A DNA stretch of 25,167 nucleotides from CAZVJA01 sp964626885 (GTDB taxonomy: Bacteria > Planctomycetota > Planctomycetia > Planctomycetales > Planctomycetaceae). The stretch is from contig CAZVJA010000062.1 in assembly GCA_964626885.1 (NCBI GenBank), positions 1-25,167 of the forward strand. Direction: 5' to 3'. The notes under the pieces are model-generated. The model made no database searches and had not been told where the DNA came from. It was given only the letters and a program-made list of their open reading frames with translations. This document shows positions 23,357 through 25,167 of the stretch, piece after piece. The first letter of the stretch is position 1; the number at the start of each line of letters is the position of its first letter. Made by a program: the position numbers and the translations under genes.

Positions 23357-25012
23357 ATGCGGATCGTGCGACTCGCGAGTATGGCGTTTGCAGTCATCTC
23401 CATGACACTCTTGCAGGGCAATCGGATTTTTGCCGCTGAAAAAAGCGTGCAAGTCGGACTACACAAGCAGTTGCTGGTTGATGACCATGTGATCGCACAC
23501 TCAGTGAACCTGTCCCGCTCACTCGGTCTGGTCACCAAGGCGAACGGGAGCAAGCCAATCATCTGCGAGCACGTCACGCGCGACGGCGTTCGGCAACCGG
23601 TGGAAGTTTGGCCCCTCTTCGCGAGTATTTACTACGACGCGCAGCGGCAGCGATTTCGGATGTGGCACCGGTTTTCATTTAACGACCCTTCCCGGGAAAA
23701 AGGAAAAGCCGCAACGGTGGACGAACTTGGCGTCGGTGCGAGTTATTTTCGCGGCTACAGTGAATCGAAGGACGGGATTCATTTCGAGCTGGTCGCCCCG
23801 CTTGAGGGACTGACGACGGGTGGCGACACCAATCTCGTCGTGACGATCGACGATCACGAAAGCGACCCCGCACACCGCTACAAGATCGGCTATGACTGTC
23901 TCTGCAAGGTCAACGGTGCGGCGCTGGCGCATTCAGCCGACGGCATTCACTGGACCCCCTACAACGAAGGCCAGCCGGTCACCTACCGTGCGGCTGACTT
24001 CACCAATCAAGTATTGTGGGTTCCCGAGATCAAAGCCTATCGCCTGCTGACACGCACCGACTTCGGATGGGGAGGCGGCCCCTTCGCGGCGACAGTCGAT
24101 GTCCCCATCGGCAACAAGCACCTCGAAGTCCGCGGTGTCCGCTCGATGACCAATCCCGACATCAAGACCAACCCGACCAATTGGACGCTCGAGCAGCATT
24201 GGCTTTTCGACGGCGAAGAGCAATTGTCGCGCGATCAGACTCGCATTGAGGAACGACTGAAAGATCCGGCCTACTTGGAGCGGGTCCGCAAAGAGGCGCT
24301 GCGGAGACAAGTCTATGCGATGACGGAGTGGATTTATGAGGGAATCCATTTCGGTCTGATGCCAGTCCTGGAATACCCGACGGATGTCAGCGAAGGACTC
24401 GAGACCGACCACGCCACCCGCCACGAGCGGAGCATCGAGAACTATTACATCGCGACGAGCAGGGACGGCCTCGGCTGGAATTTTCATTGGGTCTACGCTG
24501 GGCAGCCTCTGGTGCCGCGAGGACCGGCCGGTGCGTGGGATAAAGACATGCTCTTCCCAACGAGCCAGATTATCACGCACGACGACAAACACTGGATCTT
24601 CTACGGCGGGAATAACGAGCGGCACGGCTCCGCTGAGAAAGATGTCTGGTTTGTCCGCGAGGGGGGGGTGGGTCTCGCCTGGTTGCGGCTGGACGGTTTC
24701 GTCGCGTTAGAAGCCGGGGATCAGCCGGGCACCCTCACCACAAAACCATTTCGACTCGACGGCAGCCACTTGCAACTAAACGTCGATGCGCACGCAGGAG
24801 GCCAAGTCCGCGTCGAAGTTCTCGACGAAGGCCGAAATCCGATCCCGGAATATTCCGGCGATTCCGCGAGTGAGTGTCAGGGAGTCGATAGCTTGAAGCA
24901 CGAAGTGGCCTGGAAGAACCAGGTAAGCCTGGCGCAATTGAATGGCAGAACAGTCCGCCTCAAGATCCACTTGAAACAAGCAAGGCTGTATGCGTTTCAA
25001 ATCGTGTTATGA
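23357..25012 (+). CDS. Exported glycosyl-hydrolase-like beta-propeller protein
   Basis: Secreted protein of 551 residues. ATG 23357 has a strong ribosome binding site (AAAAGGAGG, about eight bases upstream). A cleavable signal (MRIVRLASMAFAVISMTLLQ, cleavage likely after IFA) precedes the mature start EKSVQVGLHKQLLVDDHVIA; the 'LLVDDH' opening is typical of planctomycete proteins with a GH32/43-like five-bladed propeller. Repeated blade elements follow (YSESKDGIHFELV, LAHSADGIHWTPY, IATSRDGLGWNFHWVY), each with the SxDGxxW-type turn. The C-terminal 110 residues form a beta-sandwich-like domain. It probably binds or cleaves a polysaccharide outside the cytoplasm, but catalytic residues cannot be assigned from sequence alone. 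It stands alone. Confidence 0.85.
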   Translation: MRIVRLASMAFAVISMTLLQGNRIFAAEKSVQVGLHKQLLVDDHVIAHSVNLSRSLGLVTKANGSKPIICEHVTRDGVRQPVEVWPLFASIYYDAQRQRFRMWHRFSFNDPSREKGKAATVDELGVGASYFRGYSESKDGIHFELVAPLEGLTTGGDTNLVVTIDDHESDPAHRYKIGYDCLCKVNGAALAHSADGIHWTPYNEGQPVTYRAADFTNQVLWVPEIKAYRLLTRTDFGWGGGPFAATVDVPIGNKHLEVRGVRSMTNPDIKTNPTNWTLEQHWLFDGEEQLSRDQTRIEERLKDPAYLERVRKEALRRQVYAMTEWIYEGIHFGLMPVLEYPTDVSEGLETDHATRHERSIENYYIATSRDGLGWNFHWVYAGQPLVPRGPAGAWDKDMLFPTSQIITHDDKHWIFYGGNNERHGSAEKDVWFVREGGVGLAWLRLDGFVALEAGDQPGTLTTKPFRLDGSHLQLNVDAHAGGQVRVEVLDEGRNPIPEYSGDSASECQGVDSLKHEVAWKNQVSLAQLNGRTVRLKIHLKQARLYAFQIVL

Positions 25013-25090
25013 GTTGGAGATAACCGCCAAATTTCGCACTTACGACATGACAGCAAGTCGCATCTCTAAATCGTGCGATTTGTGAGGGTA

Positions 25091-25167
25091 TTATTTTTGC
25101 GCGAACCCCGCCGCGACTTCGACCAGCGTGCGGACCATGCAGCCGGTCCCGCCCCCTTCGCGGTGCG
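25091..25167 (-). CDS. C-terminal end of a partial gene, possibly leucyl aminopeptidase
   Basis: Minus-strand frame entering from the right edge and ending at TAA (25093-25091). The last 24 residues read HREGGGTGCMVRTLVEVAAG followed by FAQK. The 'GxTGxxVRTLVE' pattern resembles the C-terminus of M17 leucyl aminopeptidases, which end in a similar GATG-x-x-VR-x-L helix. Only 24 residues are visible, so this is a suggestion. It converges on the glycosyl-hydrolase-like gene. Confidence 0.45.
   Translation of the reverse strand, partial: HREGGGTGCMVRTLVEVAAGFAQK

Noticed and set aside
25068..25081. AAATCG-TG-CGATTT palindrome after the glycosyl-hydrolase-like gene
   Set aside because: The arms are short with only two bases between them, so no stable RNA hairpin forms, and it has no clear relation to a promoter.

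Overview
The window looks like a chromosomal segment of a planctomycete. The strongest signs are a large PQQ-type sugar dehydrogenase fused to c-type heme domains with a Pirellula-type C-terminal heme domain, a secreted glycosyl-hydrolase-like protein beginning with the 'LLVDDH' motif, a DUF692 protein of planctomycete type, and many short operons separated by non-coding gaps on alternating strands. This assignment rests on recognised protein types, not on a database search. No rRNA, tRNA, CRISPR array, insertion sequence or prophage was seen.

Layout. 1-1023: an unidentified partial gene running off the left edge, a hypoxanthine phosphoribosyltransferase (hpt), and a tiny TPR-like ORF. 1304-3440: a YpfJ-type zinc metallopeptidase, then an iron module in which bacterioferritin (bfr) converges on and overlaps a Bfd-type ferredoxin. 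The ferredoxin gene has a near-consensus promoter and a perfect Fur-like palindrome. 4000-6341: a DUF692 protein that has lost several expected metal ligands, and two tandem paralogous lipoproteins. 6550-7676: a DUF2752 membrane protein translationally coupled to a histidine-rich lipoprotein. 7867-10354: a DapA-family aldolase-like enzyme and the queuosine precursor genes queC and queE. 10504-11037: a tyrosine-rich exported protein. 11274-14780: argH, truA and a GT4 glycosyltransferase, the last two overlapping by ATGA. 14790-15722: a nucleotidyltransferase-like gene on the other strand.

15723-18587 is the most interesting part. A sigma-70-like promoter (TTGACA-N17-TATGAT) is followed by a 45-codon ORF with a good ribosome binding site. 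This ORF packs three Phe, one Tyr and two Trp codons into eight codons. A strong intrinsic terminator follows, and then aroF, a Thermotoga-type DAHP synthase that starts the aromatic amino acid pathway. This is the layout of a ribosome-mediated transcription attenuator that would sense all three aromatic amino acids. It sits in a phylum where I know of no described example. An FHA-FHA-STAS signalling protein lies directly behind aroF.

18808-25167: the 1066-residue PQQ dehydrogenase/cytochrome fusion, two adjacent CBS-pair proteins on the opposite strand, a gap containing an 11-bp inverted repeat, the exported glycosyl-hydrolase-like protein, and the C-terminal end of a gene that may encode a leucyl aminopeptidase.
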